DNA of 64,000 bases, taken from CAWCLK01 sp963796225 (GTDB lineage: Bacteria; Actinomycetota; Nitriliruptoria; Nitriliruptorales; Nitriliruptoraceae). The notes beneath the pieces were generated by a model, which was not told the DNA's origin, did not search any database, and saw only the letters and a list, made by a program, of their open reading frames with translations. Below, piece after piece: positions 35,269-43,111 of the stretch. How positions within the stretch are numbered: the first letter of the stretch is position 1; every line of letters starts with the position of its first letter. The stretch covers positions 1-64,000 of the forward strand of contig CAWCLK010000057.1 of the NCBI GenBank assembly GCA_963796225.1, read 5' to 3'. The translations under genes were made by a program, and so were the position numbers.

Positions 35269-35879
35269 TCGGGGCGCGTCATGACGAGCCGGACCTCCAT
35301 GGCCGGGTCGTCCTCGGCGCCCGACGGGTGGTCCAGGCCGAGCCGTTCGAGCCCGGCCATCGCGTAGGTCGCGAGGTCGGACGGGGCCAGCGCCCACGGC
35401 GGGCCCTCCCAGGTCCGTGCGGCGGTGTCGGAGGTGGCCAGCAGCAGCGTGGCCAGCAGGTAGCCGCCGGGTCCCACGAGCGAGGCGACGGCGTGCATCG
35501 CGTCGTCACGCCGGTCGGGCGCGACCGACTGGACCGTGCGGACCTCGACCACGAGCCCGAACGCCCCGGCCATGTCCTCGGGGAGGTCGAACAGGTCGAG
35601 CACGCGCCAGTCGACGTCGGCGTCCGGGAAGCGTCGCCGCGCCCAGTCGACCGCCGTGGGCGAGACGTCGAAGGCCGTGACCCGGCAGCCGCGGCGTGCC
35701 AGCTCGGCGGCCTCGTCCCCGAGGCCGCAGCCCACCACGACCGCGTCGACGCCCGTCACGTCCAGTCCGGGCTGGTCGAGCCAGCCCGTGATGTAGCGGT
35801 GCGGCGCCCCGCGCGCCCACGGGACCCGCCGCGGGTCCCCGTTCGCGTCGACGTAGACCTGGTCGAAGTCGACGGTCAG
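35250..35879 (-). CDS. Class I SAM-dependent methyltransferase, possibly CTG start
   Basis: SAM loop VVVGCGLGDEAAELA and acidic FDVSP are clear, and later VEVRTVQSVAP and LVGPGGYLLATLLL. The first ATG/GTG/TTG (GTG 35759) begins just before the SAM loop and would cut off a well-formed N-terminal segment (FDQVYVDANGDPRRVPWARG, then PHRYITGWLDQ) usual in this family. That segment is open up to a CTG at 35877-35879 which overlaps the ferredoxin stop as CTGA, mirroring the ATGA/GTGA overlaps of this genome. I therefore suggest CTG initiation or a sequence error in the start. Target unknown. Confidence 0.72.
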   Translation of the reverse strand: MTVDFDQVYVDANGDPRRVPWARGAPHRYITGWLDQPGLDVTGVDAVVVGCGLGDEAAELARRGCRVTAFDVSPTAVDWARRRFPDADVDWRVLDLFDLPEDMAGAFGLVVEVRTVQSVAPDRRDDAMHAVASLVGPGGYLLATLLLATSDTAARTWEGPPWALAPSDLATYAMAGLERLGLDHPSGAEDDPAMEVRLVMTRPDQGRHT

Positions 35880-36202
35880 GTGATCTCCCAGGTGGCGACC
35901 TTGGGGTGGTCGGCGCCGGTGGCGCCCACCGCGGCCGCTCCGCCCGGGTCACCCAGCCCGGTCACGTCGTTGGAGAAGAACTCGGCGTTCCAGGCGGTGA
36001 ACTCGGACCACTCGGGGGGCACGTCGTCGGCGTAGAAGATCGCCTCGACCGGGCAGGCCGGTTCGCAGGCACCGCAGTCGATGCACTCGGTCGGGTGGAT
36101 GTAGAGGCTGCGCCCGCCCTCGTAGATGCAGTCGACGGGGCACTCCTCGACGCAGGCCTTGTCCTTGACGTCGACACACGGTTCGCAGATCACGTAGGTC
36201 AC
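35876..36202 (-). CDS. FdxA-type ferredoxin (7Fe/8Fe), copy 1
   Basis: A 108-residue ferredoxin of the actinobacterial FdxA type: CVDVKDKACVEECPVDC and CIDCGACEPACPVEAIFY, giving a [3Fe-4S] and a [4Fe-4S] cluster. GTG with AGGAG eight bases upstream. Its neighbour at 36332-36655 is a close paralogue. These ferredoxins feed P450s or other oxidoreductases and are often induced by stress. Confidence 0.93.
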   Translation of the reverse strand: MTYVICEPCVDVKDKACVEECPVDCIYEGGRSLYIHPTECIDCGACEPACPVEAIFYADDVPPEWSEFTAWNAEFFSNDVTGLGDPGGAAAVGATGADHPKVATWEIT

Positions 36203-36285
36203 CGGGTCAGCTCCTGGCGCGCGTGCGGGCGGGGACCGAGGACGGCCAGTGTAGAGCAGGCCTGCCCCACTGCCGTACACGACGA

Positions 36286-36312
36286 GAGGCGCCACCCGAT
36301 GGGCGGCGCCTC
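36286..36312 (-). terminator. Hairpin between the two ferredoxin genes
   Basis: GAGGCGCC (36286-36293) pairs with GGCGCCTC (36305-36312) across an 11-base loop. It sits 20 bases past the stop of ferredoxin copy 2. There is no T tract; a factor-dependent or attenuating terminator is plausible. Confidence 0.5.
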
Positions 36313-36331
36313 GCGAAGGGTCGTGGGCCGG

Positions 36332-36655
36332 TCAGGCGTCCCAGGCGGCGACCTTGGGGTGGTCCGCCTCGGTCGCGCCGACGGCCGCGGCACCGCCGGG
36401 GGAGCCCAGGCCGGTCACGTCGTCGTTGAAGTACTCGGCGTTGATCGGCGTGAACTCCTGCCACTCGTCCGGGACGTCGTCCTCGTAGAAGATGGCCTCC
36501 ACCGGGCACACCGGCTCGCACGCCCCGCAGTCGATGCACTCCTCGGGGTGGATGTAGAGCATCCGCGGCCCCTCGTAGATGCAGTCGACCGGGCACTCCT
36601 CGACGCAGGCCTTGTCCTTCACGTCGATGCACGGCTCAGCGATGGTGTACGTCAT
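36332..36655 (-). CDS. FdxA-type ferredoxin (7Fe/8Fe), copy 2
   Basis: A 107-residue paralogue of the adjacent ferredoxin with the same ligands (CIDVKDKACVEECPVDC, CIDCGACEPVCPVEAIFY) and the same C-terminal GGAAAVGAT...DHPKVA tail. The two likely arose by tandem duplication. ATG with a GGAGGTCCCCCC leader. Divergent from ppk1. Confidence 0.93.
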   Translation of the reverse strand: MTYTIAEPCIDVKDKACVEECPVDCIYEGPRMLYIHPEECIDCGACEPVCPVEAIFYEDDVPDEWQEFTPINAEYFNDDVTGLGSPGGAAAVGATEADHPKVAAWDA

Positions 36656-36798
36656 CCGGGGGGACCTCCTGTCCGCGTCCTCGGGGAGAACGTTAGGCGG
36701 TGGGACGGCTGGCTGTGAAGCCACACTAGCGGCGCCCGGGGGCCGGTTGGCGGCCTCGCCCCCCCACGGACGTTCACCCGCCCGTCACCTGCCCCCCG

Positions 36799-36804
36799 TA
36801 GGCT
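36799..36804 (+). promoter_or_regulatory. Putative -10 box (TAGGCT)
   Basis: TAGGCT 63 bases before the ppk1 GTG; same TAnnnT pattern. Confidence 0.4.
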
Positions 36805-36867
36805 GCGGAGCGACCCGGGGAGCGCGAGCGACCCGGCCCCACTCGCGATCGTCGGAGTGCCGCCATC

Positions 36868-39057
36868 GTGTCCGAGTCCGCCGTCCCCACCGAGCGCGAC
36901 CACGCCGGCACCAACGGTGCCGCGCCCGGCCGGGCGGAGCCCACCCCGGCGGTGGTGTCCGACCCCACGCCCGCCGTCCGCCAGCAGCGCACCCGGGCGG
37001 TGATCGACGACCACCGTCCGGTCACGGGGGAACGGCGCCTGTTCAACCGCGAGCTGTCCTGGCTGGGGTTCAACGAACGCGTCCTGGCCCTGGCCGGTCG
37101 CGACGAGGTCCCGCTGCTCGAGCGTGCGAAGTTCCTGGCCATCTTCACGTCCAACCTCGACGAGTTCTTCCAGGTGCGCGTGTCGGGGCTGATGGAGCAG
37201 GTCGCCGCCGGCCTGACCCGCGAGAGCCCGGACGGGCTCCGGCCCAGCGAACAGCTCACCGCGATCCGCACCTACGTGCAGGCGATGGCGACCGAGCAGT
37301 CCCGCCTGTTCCACGACGAGCTGGTCCCCCAGCTGGCCGAGCGCGGCATCCGCTTCTCGAACTGGTCGTCGCTGGACGACGACGACCGGGCGTGGCTGGT
37401 CGGCGAGTTCGAGGAGACGGTGTTCCCGGTCCTCACACCCCTCGCGGTGGACCCGGCCCACCCCTTCCCGTACATCTCCAACCTGTCGCTCAACCTCGCG
37501 GTCGTGGTCAAGGATCCCGATGACGGCGAGACGCGCTTCGCCCGGGTCAAGGTGCCCCCGATCCTGCCGCGCTTCGTGGTGATGCCCGACGGCGAGCGGT
37601 TCGTGCCCCTCGAGCAGGTCATCGCCGCCCACCTCGACCGGCTGTTCCCCGGGCTCGAGGTGCTCGAGCACCACGCCTTCCGGGTCACGCGCAACGCCGA
37701 CTTCGAGGTCGAGGAGGACGAGGCCGACGACCTCATGCTCGCCATCGAGTCCGAGCTGAACCGCCGCCGGTTCGGCCGGGTGGTCCGGCTGGAGATCGAG
37801 CCCGACATGCCGGACACCGTGCTCGAGCTGCTCACCCGCGAGCTGCAGATCGAGGACGACCGCGTCTACCGCTCCCCCGGCCCGCTCGGGCTCGACGGGC
37901 TGTGGTCGCTGTACGACGTGGACCGCGACGACCTCAAGTACGACACGTTCGTGCCCGCCGTCCCCCACCGACTGACGACCCTGTCGGGCGACGAGGCCGA
38001 CGTGTTCGCCGCGCTGCGGCGGGGCGACGTGCTCGTCCACCACCCCTACGACTCCTTCGCGTCCTCGGTGCAGCACTTCGTCGACGCCGCGGCGCGGGAC
38101 CCGCACGTGCTGGCGATCAAGATCACCCTCTACCGGACGTCGGGGCCCGGCTCGCCACTGGTCCGGTCCCTGGTCAAGGCCGCCGAGGAGGGCAAGCAGG
38201 TCGTCGCCCTGGTCGAGCTCAAGGCCCGCTTCGACGAGGAGGCCAACATCGAGTGGGCCCGGGTGCTGGAGGAGGTCGGCGTCCACGTGGCCTACGGGGT
38301 GGTCGGGCTCAAGACCCACACCAAGATCGCGCTGGTGGTGCGCAAGGAGGGCGACCGGGTCCGGCGCTACTGCCACCTCGGCACGGGCAACTACAACGAC
38401 AAGACCGCCCGGATCTACGAGGACCTCGGGCTGCTGAGCGCCGACCCGGCGCTGGGGTCGGACCTGGCGGACCTGTTCAACGTGCTGACGGGGTACGGCC
38501 GGCAGGGCGCCTACCGCAAGCTGCTCACCGCCCCGACCACGTTCCGCCCGCGCATCCTCGACTACATCCGACGCGAGACCGAGGCCGAGGACGGCCGCAT
38601 CGTGATGAAGATGAACGCCCTGGTCGACGAGGAGATGGTCGACGCGCTGTACGACGCCAGCCGCGCCGGCACCCCCGTCGACCTGATCGTGCGCGGCATC
38701 TGCTGCCTGCGCCCCGGCGTCCCCGGCCAGTCCGAGAACATCCGGGTGCGGTCGATCGTCGGCCGCTACCTCGAGCACTCCCGGATCTTCCGGTTCGGCA
38801 CTCCCGAGCGGGGCGTGGACTACCTCATCGGCTCCGGCGACCTGATGCCCCGCAACCTCAACCGACGGGTCGAGGCCATCGCCCCGGTCGAGGGGCGCGA
38901 GCTGCAGGCACGGCTCGACGAGATCCTCGACACGCTGCTGGCCGACGACGTGCTGGCCTGGGAGCTCGGGCCGGACGGGGCGTGGACCCGGATACCGACC
39001 CGCGACGGGGTCGACACCCACGAGCACCTGCAGGCCCTGGCCCTGGAACGCGCATGA
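36868..39057 (+). CDS. ppk1: Polyphosphate kinase 1
   Basis: A 729-residue PPK1 with an N-terminal extension, then RLFNRELSWLGFNERVLA, NLDEFFQVRVSGL, and the two catalytic phospholipase-D-like blocks: one includes FASSVQHFVDAAARDP and TLYRTSG, the other KTHTKIALVVRKEG (autophosphorylated His) and CHLGTGNYND. It makes long-chain polyphosphate from ATP. First gene of a coupled operon with the NUDIX-phosphatase, Ppx and SH3-like genes. GTG start. Confidence 0.95.
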   Translation: MSESAVPTERDHAGTNGAAPGRAEPTPAVVSDPTPAVRQQRTRAVIDDHRPVTGERRLFNRELSWLGFNERVLALAGRDEVPLLERAKFLAIFTSNLDEFFQVRVSGLMEQVAAGLTRESPDGLRPSEQLTAIRTYVQAMATEQSRLFHDELVPQLAERGIRFSNWSSLDDDDRAWLVGEFEETVFPVLTPLAVDPAHPFPYISNLSLNLAVVVKDPDDGETRFARVKVPPILPRFVVMPDGERFVPLEQVIAAHLDRLFPGLEVLEHHAFRVTRNADFEVEEDEADDLMLAIESELNRRRFGRVVRLEIEPDMPDTVLELLTRELQIEDDRVYRSPGPLGLDGLWSLYDVDRDDLKYDTFVPAVPHRLTTLSGDEADVFAALRRGDVLVHHPYDSFASSVQHFVDAAARDPHVLAIKITLYRTSGPGSPLVRSLVKAAEEGKQVVALVELKARFDEEANIEWARVLEEVGVHVAYGVVGLKTHTKIALVVRKEGDRVRRYCHLGTGNYNDKTARIYEDLGLLSADPALGSDLADLFNVLTGYGRQGAYRKLLTAPTTFRPRILDYIRRETEAEDGRIVMKMNALVDEEMVDALYDASRAGTPVDLIVRGICCLRPGVPGQSENIRVRSIVGRYLEHSRIFRFGTPERGVDYLIGSGDLMPRNLNRRVEAIAPVEGRELQARLDEILDTLLADDVLAWELGPDGAWTRIPTRDGVDTHEHLQALALERA

Positions 39058-39947
39058 CCGAGCGCACGTCCGCGTCCGACCCCGAGGTCCGCGCCGCCGG
39101 CGGCGTCGTGCTGCGCCCCGCCACCGACGGCGAAGCCCCCGACGTCCTGGTCGTCCACCGACCCGACTACGACGACTGGTCGCTGCCGAAGGGCAAGCTC
39201 GACCCGGGCGAGACGTGGCAGGAGGCCGCCGTCCGCGAGGTCCACGAGGAGACCGGCGTGACCGGCCGGCTCGGGGTCGAGCTGACCTCCACCCACTACG
39301 AGGACCGCAAGGGCCGCAGCAAGCAGGTCCGCTGGTGGACGATGGCGCTGCTCGACGACGAGCACCGCCCGCCGGACGGCGAGATCGACGACCTGCGCTG
39401 GGTCCCGATCGACGAGGTCGGCGACCTGCTGACCTACGACACGGACCGCGACCTGGTCACCGAAGCGCTCGCCTGCCGGGGCCACGCTGCCGTGCTGGTC
39501 GTCCGCCACGCCCACGCCGGCGCGCGCGACGGGTGGCGGGGCGACGACCGGCTGCGCCCGCTGTCCACGGTCGGCCACCAGGAGGCGGCGGCGATCGCCC
39601 GGCGGCTCGCGCCCTGGCACGTGACCACGGTGGTCAGCTCGCCGCTGACCCGGTGCGTGCAGACGGTCGAGCCCCTGGCCGACGACCTCGGGCTCGCGGT
39701 CGCCTCCGACGACCGGCTCGCCGAGGGCGCCCCGCCCGAGGACACCGCGGCGCTGCTGCGCGACGTCGCCCCGGGCACCGTCCTGTGCAGCCACGGGGAC
39801 GTCATCGGCAACCTCGTCGAACGCTGGGCCGACCTGGGCCTGGTGGACCGCCACACGGCCAGCTGGGCGAAGGGGTCCACCTGGGTCGTGCAGCTGGACG
39901 GCGACCGCGCCCCGGTCCGCGCCACCTACGTGGACCCCCCGGCGTGA
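39054..39947 (+). CDS. mutT1: MutT1-like NUDIX hydrolase fused to histidine phosphatase
   Basis: A 297-residue two-domain protein like mycobacterial MutT1: NUDIX box GKLDPGETWQEAAVREVHEETG (domain about 10-140), then a histidine phosphatase domain with VVRHAHAG and second His in CSHGDV. In mycobacteria it hydrolyses diadenosine polyphosphates and, with the phosphatase domain, dephosphorylates 8-oxo-nucleotides. Here it sits between ppk1 and ppx with ATGA and TGATG overlaps, which suggests a link to phosphate-rich nucleotide turnover. Confidence 0.9.
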   Translation: MTERTSASDPEVRAAGGVVLRPATDGEAPDVLVVHRPDYDDWSLPKGKLDPGETWQEAAVREVHEETGVTGRLGVELTSTHYEDRKGRSKQVRWWTMALLDDEHRPPDGEIDDLRWVPIDEVGDLLTYDTDRDLVTEALACRGHAAVLVVRHAHAGARDGWRGDDRLRPLSTVGHQEAAAIARRLAPWHVTTVVSSPLTRCVQTVEPLADDLGLAVASDDRLAEGAPPEDTAALLRDVAPGTVLCSHGDVIGNLVERWADLGLVDRHTASWAKGSTWVVQLDGDRAPVRATYVDPPA

Positions 39948-41467
39948 TGCGACGCAGCGTCCTCGACCTCGGGAGCAACTCCTTCCACGTACTGGTCGCC
40001 GACCTCGACGACGACGGGGGCCTGGTGCCGGTGGCACGCGAGCGCGAGATGCTCCACCTCGGGGCCGTCGTCGCCGAGCACGGCCACGTCCCGGACGACG
40101 CCCGCCGACGGGCCGTGGACGTGGTCGCACACCTGACCGAGCTGGCGGGGCGCATGGGCGCCGAACGCCGCCTGGCGGTGGCCACGTCCGCCCTGCGGGA
40201 CGCGCCCAACGGACCCGAGGTCGTCGCCGAGATGGCGGCCGCCGCCGACACCGAGATCCGGGTGATCGACGGCGAGGAGGAGGCGCGGCTGGCCTACCGG
40301 GGCGTACGGGCCTCGATCGCCACCGACGCCGACCCCCTGCTGGTGCTCGACCTCGGCGGCGGCAGCCTCGAGCTGGTCGTGGGTTCGGGCCCGACGATCC
40401 ACTGGTCGGCCTCGCTGGACCTCGGCGTGTCCCGGCTGTCGGCGGCCGTCACGAAGGACCCGCCGAAGAAGGGCGAGATGCGGGCACTGCGCAAGCGGGT
40501 CCGCGAGGCCGTGACACCGCTGCGGGAGCGGGTCGAGCAGCTCGACCCCGAGGAGGTCGTCGCCGTCGGCGGGACCGTCCGTGCCCTGGCCCGCGTGGTC
40601 GCGGCCGAGGACCGCACGTGGCTGCCCGCCACCCTGAACCAGTACCCGATCCCGACCGGCGAGATCGCGGGGCTGCGCGACCGACTGTCCGACATGGACG
40701 CCGACGAGCGGGGCGACCTGCCGGGGATGAAGTCCAAGCGTGCCGACCGCGCCCACGTCGCCGCCACGATCCTCGCCACCACGCTCGAGGCCCTGGGACT
40801 GGAGGGCTTCACGCTGTCCGACTGGGGCCTGCGGGAGGGCATCCTGCTCGAGTCCGTCGGGGCCACGACGCCCCCGACCCGCGAGGCGATCCGCCGGCGC
40901 GAGGTCGAACGCATGCAGGCGGCGTTCACGCCCCACGACGCGCACCTGGCCCACGTGGCCGAACTCGCGGTGGCGCTGTTCGACGGCACCGCCGACCTGC
41001 ACGGGCTCGGGCCCGACGACCGCGAGCTGCTGTGGTGCGGGGCGTCGTTGCACGACGTGGGCGAGACCCTCGCGCTCCGGCGGCACCACAAGCACGGCGC
41101 CTACCTGCTCGAGCACGCCGAGATGCGCGGCTTCTCCCCCACCGAGACCGCGATGCTCTGCTCGATGGTCCGCTTCCACACCTCACGCGGCCTGTCCACC
41201 TCGTTCCCGCCGTACGGGTCGCTGCGCAAGCGCGACCGACGACGGGTCGACGCGATGGTGGCCCTGCTGCAGCTCGCGGACGGCCTCGACCGGGCCCGCG
41301 ACCAGAGCGTGCGCGACCTGCAGGTGCGCCACGACGACGGGGTCGTGCACATCGACCTGCAGGGGGCGGGGCTGCACATCGCCCGCGCCGAGGTCGACCG
41401 CAAGACCGACCTGTTCGAACGCACCTTCGACGTCGACGTCCGCGTCGACGAGGCGGTGACGTCGTGA
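39947..41467 (+). CDS. ppx: Exopolyphosphatase (Ppx/GppA) with C-terminal HD-type domain
   Basis: A 506-residue protein: actin-fold Ppx/GppA domain (SVLDLGSNSFHVLVAD; VIDGEEEARLAYRGV; LVLDLGGGSLELVVG) and a C-terminal HD-like helical domain (SLHDVGETLALRRHHKHGAYLLEHAE). It hydrolyses terminal phosphates of polyphosphate or pppGpp. Together with ppk1 in the same operon it can set polyphosphate level. ATG overlaps the upstream stop by one base. Confidence 0.93.
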   Translation: MRRSVLDLGSNSFHVLVADLDDDGGLVPVAREREMLHLGAVVAEHGHVPDDARRRAVDVVAHLTELAGRMGAERRLAVATSALRDAPNGPEVVAEMAAAADTEIRVIDGEEEARLAYRGVRASIATDADPLLVLDLGGGSLELVVGSGPTIHWSASLDLGVSRLSAAVTKDPPKKGEMRALRKRVREAVTPLRERVEQLDPEEVVAVGGTVRALARVVAAEDRTWLPATLNQYPIPTGEIAGLRDRLSDMDADERGDLPGMKSKRADRAHVAATILATTLEALGLEGFTLSDWGLREGILLESVGATTPPTREAIRRREVERMQAAFTPHDAHLAHVAELAVALFDGTADLHGLGPDDRELLWCGASLHDVGETLALRRHHKHGAYLLEHAEMRGFSPTETAMLCSMVRFHTSRGLSTSFPPYGSLRKRDRRRVDAMVALLQLADGLDRARDQSVRDLQVRHDDGVVHIDLQGAGLHIARAEVDRKTDLFERTFDVDVRVDEAVTS

Positions 41468-41730
41468 CCACCCCGCCCCGCCGCCGGCTCGGCGCCCGCT
41501 ATGCCGACGAGGTCGGCCCCGAGCACGTGGGCCGGCGTGCCAGCGTCCGTCACCTCGTCGAGGAGGACGACCGCGAACGCCCCACCGACGTGGTCGGGGT
41601 CGTCCGCCAGTGGGACCCCGACGGGATGGTCGAGGTCGAACGCCGCGACGGCTCCATCGACCGGTTCCCCACCGCGACGGTCATCGCGTCGCGGCTGGTC
41701 CCCGATCCCCCGCCCCGCCGGCGCGGCTGA
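41464..41730 (+). CDS. Stand-alone SH3-like domain (Rv0428c N-terminal type)
   Basis: An 88-residue protein matching the SH3-like N-terminal domain of the Rv0428c acetyltransferase family: VGRRASVRHLVEEDD, DVVGVVRQWDPDGMVEV, DGSIDRFPTATVIASRLVP. The acetyltransferase half is missing. GTG start overlaps ppx (GTGA), so it is made with the polyphosphate enzymes. Role unknown; could bind a partner or polyphosphate-linked RNA or protein, which is speculation. Confidence 0.7.
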   Translation: MTTPPRRRLGARYADEVGPEHVGRRASVRHLVEEDDRERPTDVVGVVRQWDPDGMVEVERRDGSIDRFPTATVIASRLVPDPPPRRRG

Positions 41731-42102
41731 TCAGGACGTCAGCTCTCGGGTGAACACCAGCTGCACCACGGTGGCGGCCCGGGCCCAGGCCTCGGTGCGG
41801 TCCTTGTCCGGCGGGTCGTAGCGGTCGTGGAAGGCCTGCAGCGCCTCGATCCGGTCCGGGTCGTGCTCGGTGAGGAAGGTCACGCGTGCCAGCCACGAGC
41901 GGTGCGCCACCCGCAGGACGCCCTGCTCCTCCTGCTGCAGGTTGAGGCACCACTGGGTCAGCCCGCCGGACCCGGACATGAGGTAGACGCCACCGTCGGT
42001 CGGCACGAACCAGAGCTCGGCCGTGTGGCGTCGCCCCGTCACGCGACCCTGCGTGCTGAGGTAGCAGTACCGCTCGTCGGCGAGGTCCTCGGGGAGGTTC
42101 AC
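41731..42102 (-). CDS. DDN-like deazaflavin-dependent nitroreductase/quinone reductase family protein
   Basis: A 123-residue split-beta-barrel protein: YLSTQGRVTGRRHTAELWFVPTDGGVYLMSG and NLQQEEQGVLRVAHRSW. This is the DUF385/DDN family that uses F420H2 in actinobacteria. Together with the FrhB-like gene it hints that the organism makes F420. GTG start overlaps the EEP gene (GTGA). Substrate unknown. Confidence 0.78.
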   Translation of the reverse strand: MNLPEDLADERYCYLSTQGRVTGRRHTAELWFVPTDGGVYLMSGSGGLTQWCLNLQQEEQGVLRVAHRSWLARVTFLTEHDPDRIEALQAFHDRYDPPDKDRTEAWARAATVVQLVFTRELTS

Positions 42103-43109
42103 GTCGGCTCCGGGAAGGCGAGGTCGGCGAGCACGGGGCGATGGTCGGACGTGCCACCGTCGCCGACCCAGGCGTCGACGGGGACCAGTCCACGCGTCAG
42201 GATCCAGTCGATCCGCAGCACCGGGGTCGGCAGCATGTCGTTGGGCCAGGTGAAGCCCGGACCGTGGCCGACCGCGCGCTGCGGGTCCTCGAACCCGACG
42301 TGCGTGAGGAGACGGTACGGCTCCGAGCGCTCGGTGGAGTTGAAGTCCCCGGCGATCACCGCCGGGACACGCCCGTCCAGGGCCCGCAGGACCGAGGCCA
42401 GCTCGGCAGGGCGCCGGTTGCCCTCGACCTCCAACCGCTCGGTCATGGACGACCCGCAGCGCGGACACGGGGAGGTCAGGTGGACCGGGACGACCTGCAG
42501 GGGGTGCCCGTCCACGTCCAGCACCACGACCGTGGTGTCCCGCGTGCCGGGCTCGGACAGCGCGACGGGGCGCGTCTCGACGATCGGGTGGCGCGACAGG
42601 ACCATCACGCCCCCGACCCCCGGGCTCTGCACGGCGACCTGGTGCGGGTACCGGTCGGCCAGCACGGACGCCAGGCGCTGCTCGCGCTCGGGGAAGACCT
42701 CCTGCAGCAGCAGGACGTCGGGGTCCGCCTCGCGGACCAGCGCGCGGATGGAGGCGATGTCGGGGCTGTGCACATAGGTGTTGTAGCTGGCCACGCGGAG
42801 GTCCGGGGCGACGGCGGGCGCCGTCGACGGGAGGAACAGGGTCCCGTAGGTCCACGCCCAGACCAACGCCGGGACCGCGAAGAGCACGACCGCCCTCGGG
42901 CGTCGCGCCAGGGCCGCGACGACGACCAGCGCGACGCCGGGCAGCGACCACCAGAACGTCGTCAGCGAGAGCGGCTGGGCCCACCAGACGTCGCCGGCCA
43001 GGCCCCAGGCGAGCAGGGCCAGGCCGGTGGCCACCGCGTACACCAGCGGGACGCGGCGGAGGCGGTCGGCCACACGGTCGACGATGGACCGGGACGGGGC
43101 ACGTGACAC
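42099..43109 (-). CDS. Membrane-anchored endonuclease/exonuclease/phosphatase (EEP) family protein
   Basis: A 336-residue protein: three N-terminal membrane helices, then an extracytoplasmic EEP domain with RVASYNTYVHS, LLLQEVFPE (Glu ligand), AGDFNS (catalytic Asp/Asn) and GTSDHRPVLAD. EEP folds include nucleases and phospholipid or sphingomyelin phosphodiesterases; membrane location favours a lipid or extracellular substrate. GTG three bases after the pyruvate kinase stop. Confidence 0.83.
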   Translation of the reverse strand: MSRAPSRSIVDRVADRLRRVPLVYAVATGLALLAWGLAGDVWWAQPLSLTTFWWSLPGVALVVVAALARRPRAVVLFAVPALVWAWTYGTLFLPSTAPAVAPDLRVASYNTYVHSPDIASIRALVREADPDVLLLQEVFPEREQRLASVLADRYPHQVAVQSPGVGGVMVLSRHPIVETRPVALSEPGTRDTTVVVLDVDGHPLQVVPVHLTSPCPRCGSSMTERLEVEGNRRPAELASVLRALDGRVPAVIAGDFNSTERSEPYRLLTHVGFEDPQRAVGHGPGFTWPNDMLPTPVLRIDWILTRGLVPVDAWVGDGGTSDHRPVLADLAFPEPT

Positions 43110-43111
43110 GG

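Noticed and set aside
39054..39947. NUDIX-phosphatase fusion as a novel architecture
   Set aside because: The same fusion is the known mycobacterial MutT1.
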